DNA from: CALKAL01 sp051846895
GTDB taxonomy: Bacteria > Bacillota > Bacilli > Bacillales > Alkalibacillaceae
NCBI GenBank assembly: GCA_051846895.1
Contig: JBPYCQ010000004.1
Coordinates: 1-61,932, forward strand
DNA length: 61,932 nucleotides
Direction of reading: 5' to 3'
Shown one piece after another: positions 61,819-61,932 of this stretch. Position numbers and translations under genes: made by a program. The first letter of the stretch is position 1. Each line of letters starts with the position of its first letter. The notes beneath the pieces were generated by a model, which worked only from the letters and a program-made list of their open reading frames with translations, was not told the DNA's origin and did not search any database.

Positions 61819-61932
61819 GTGAATTCACTCCTATATCGATTGGTGGTACTTTCAATATAGCAGAATTCACATGACCTTTTTACTTTTTTGTAAAAGAGTT
61901 AGCTAGTGGCTAACTTGATTATACAATCCAGC

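Larger units (their letters stand above)
60590..61916 (-). mobile_element. IS30-family insertion sequence
   Basis: About 1.33 kb containing one transposase gene. Candidate 12-bp terminal inverted repeats are AAGTTAGCCACT at 60590-60601 and AGTGGCTAACTT at 61905-61916; similarity does not extend far inward, so the exact ends are uncertain. No target duplication is evident. Left of the gene is a perfect 46-bp palindrome. Confidence 0.65.

Noticed and set aside
1..61932. tRNA, rRNA, riboswitch or T-box elements
   Set aside because: I looked for tRNA T-loop patterns and leader motifs in all gaps and found none that I could support by eye.

Overview
The window is chromosomal DNA from a low-GC, spore-forming member of the Bacillaceae. 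Three things point there: a complete gerA/gerB/gerC-type germinant receptor operon, AGGAGG-type ribosome binding sites with frequent TTG/GTG starts, and close Bacillus-like homologues of OdhAB, TrmL, QueG, YocI-type RecQ, YqkD, MntABC and OpuA. Acidic surface proteins and a compatible-solute transporter suggest a salt-tolerant organism, but I cannot name the genus.

Layout. 1-3.5 kb: 21-bp repeats, then a glycine-betaine type ABC transporter on the minus strand. 3.9-7.6 kb: germinant receptor operon. 7.7-10.9 kb: a second-type MurG, a MATE exporter and a small YhbH-like von Willebrand A protein. 10.9-16.7 kb: oligopeptide ABC operon (D-F-A-B-C). 17-21.2 kb: 2-oxoglutarate dehydrogenase E1/E2. 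21.3-23.1 kb: divergent PrkA-like kinase. 23.2-27.7 kb: a 32-codon gene, a repeat array, trmL-ogt-queG and an ABC-class ATPase. 27.8-30.5 kb: DUF4349, DUF421 and YqkD-like genes. 30.7-33.3 kb: manganese transporter operon whose permease gene carries a one-base frameshift. 33.5-37.9 kb: RpiR regulator with a class III aminotransferase, Maf, and a CoA transferase. 37.9-41.2 kb: GC-rich repeat array, then a DHHW / MBOAT / DUF4358 cell-surface O-acylation operon. 41.3-46.2 kb: small enzymes, another repeat array, and an unusual ATP-sulfurylase-like protein. 46.5-48.4 kb: ABC exporter. 48.5-55.7 kb: RecQ, oxidoreductase, helical protein, cobalamin-binding-like protein, Zn-alcohol dehydrogenase, DUF3784. 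55.9-60.4 kb: MFS exporter, amidase, fifth repeat array, tautomerase, second MFS protein. 60.6-61.9 kb: IS30-family element.

The most striking feature is a set of five intergenic tandem arrays (about 1-190, 23.42-23.67, 37.88-38.08, 44.2-44.4 and 58.82-58.96 kb). Four different sequence families share one design: a period of 21 bp (two helical turns) made of about 14 conserved plus 7 variable bases, always outside the recognised genes and outside the terminators. Two arrays 23 kb apart share the same core. I know of no described function. Other leads are a sulfurylase homologue that lacks the sulfate-binding Gln/Arg and carries about 175 extra residues, a second PrkA-like / YhbH-like pair, an apparent AUU start codon, and four ATTTCAT sites spaced 29-32 bp apart in front of the aminotransferase-RpiR operon.
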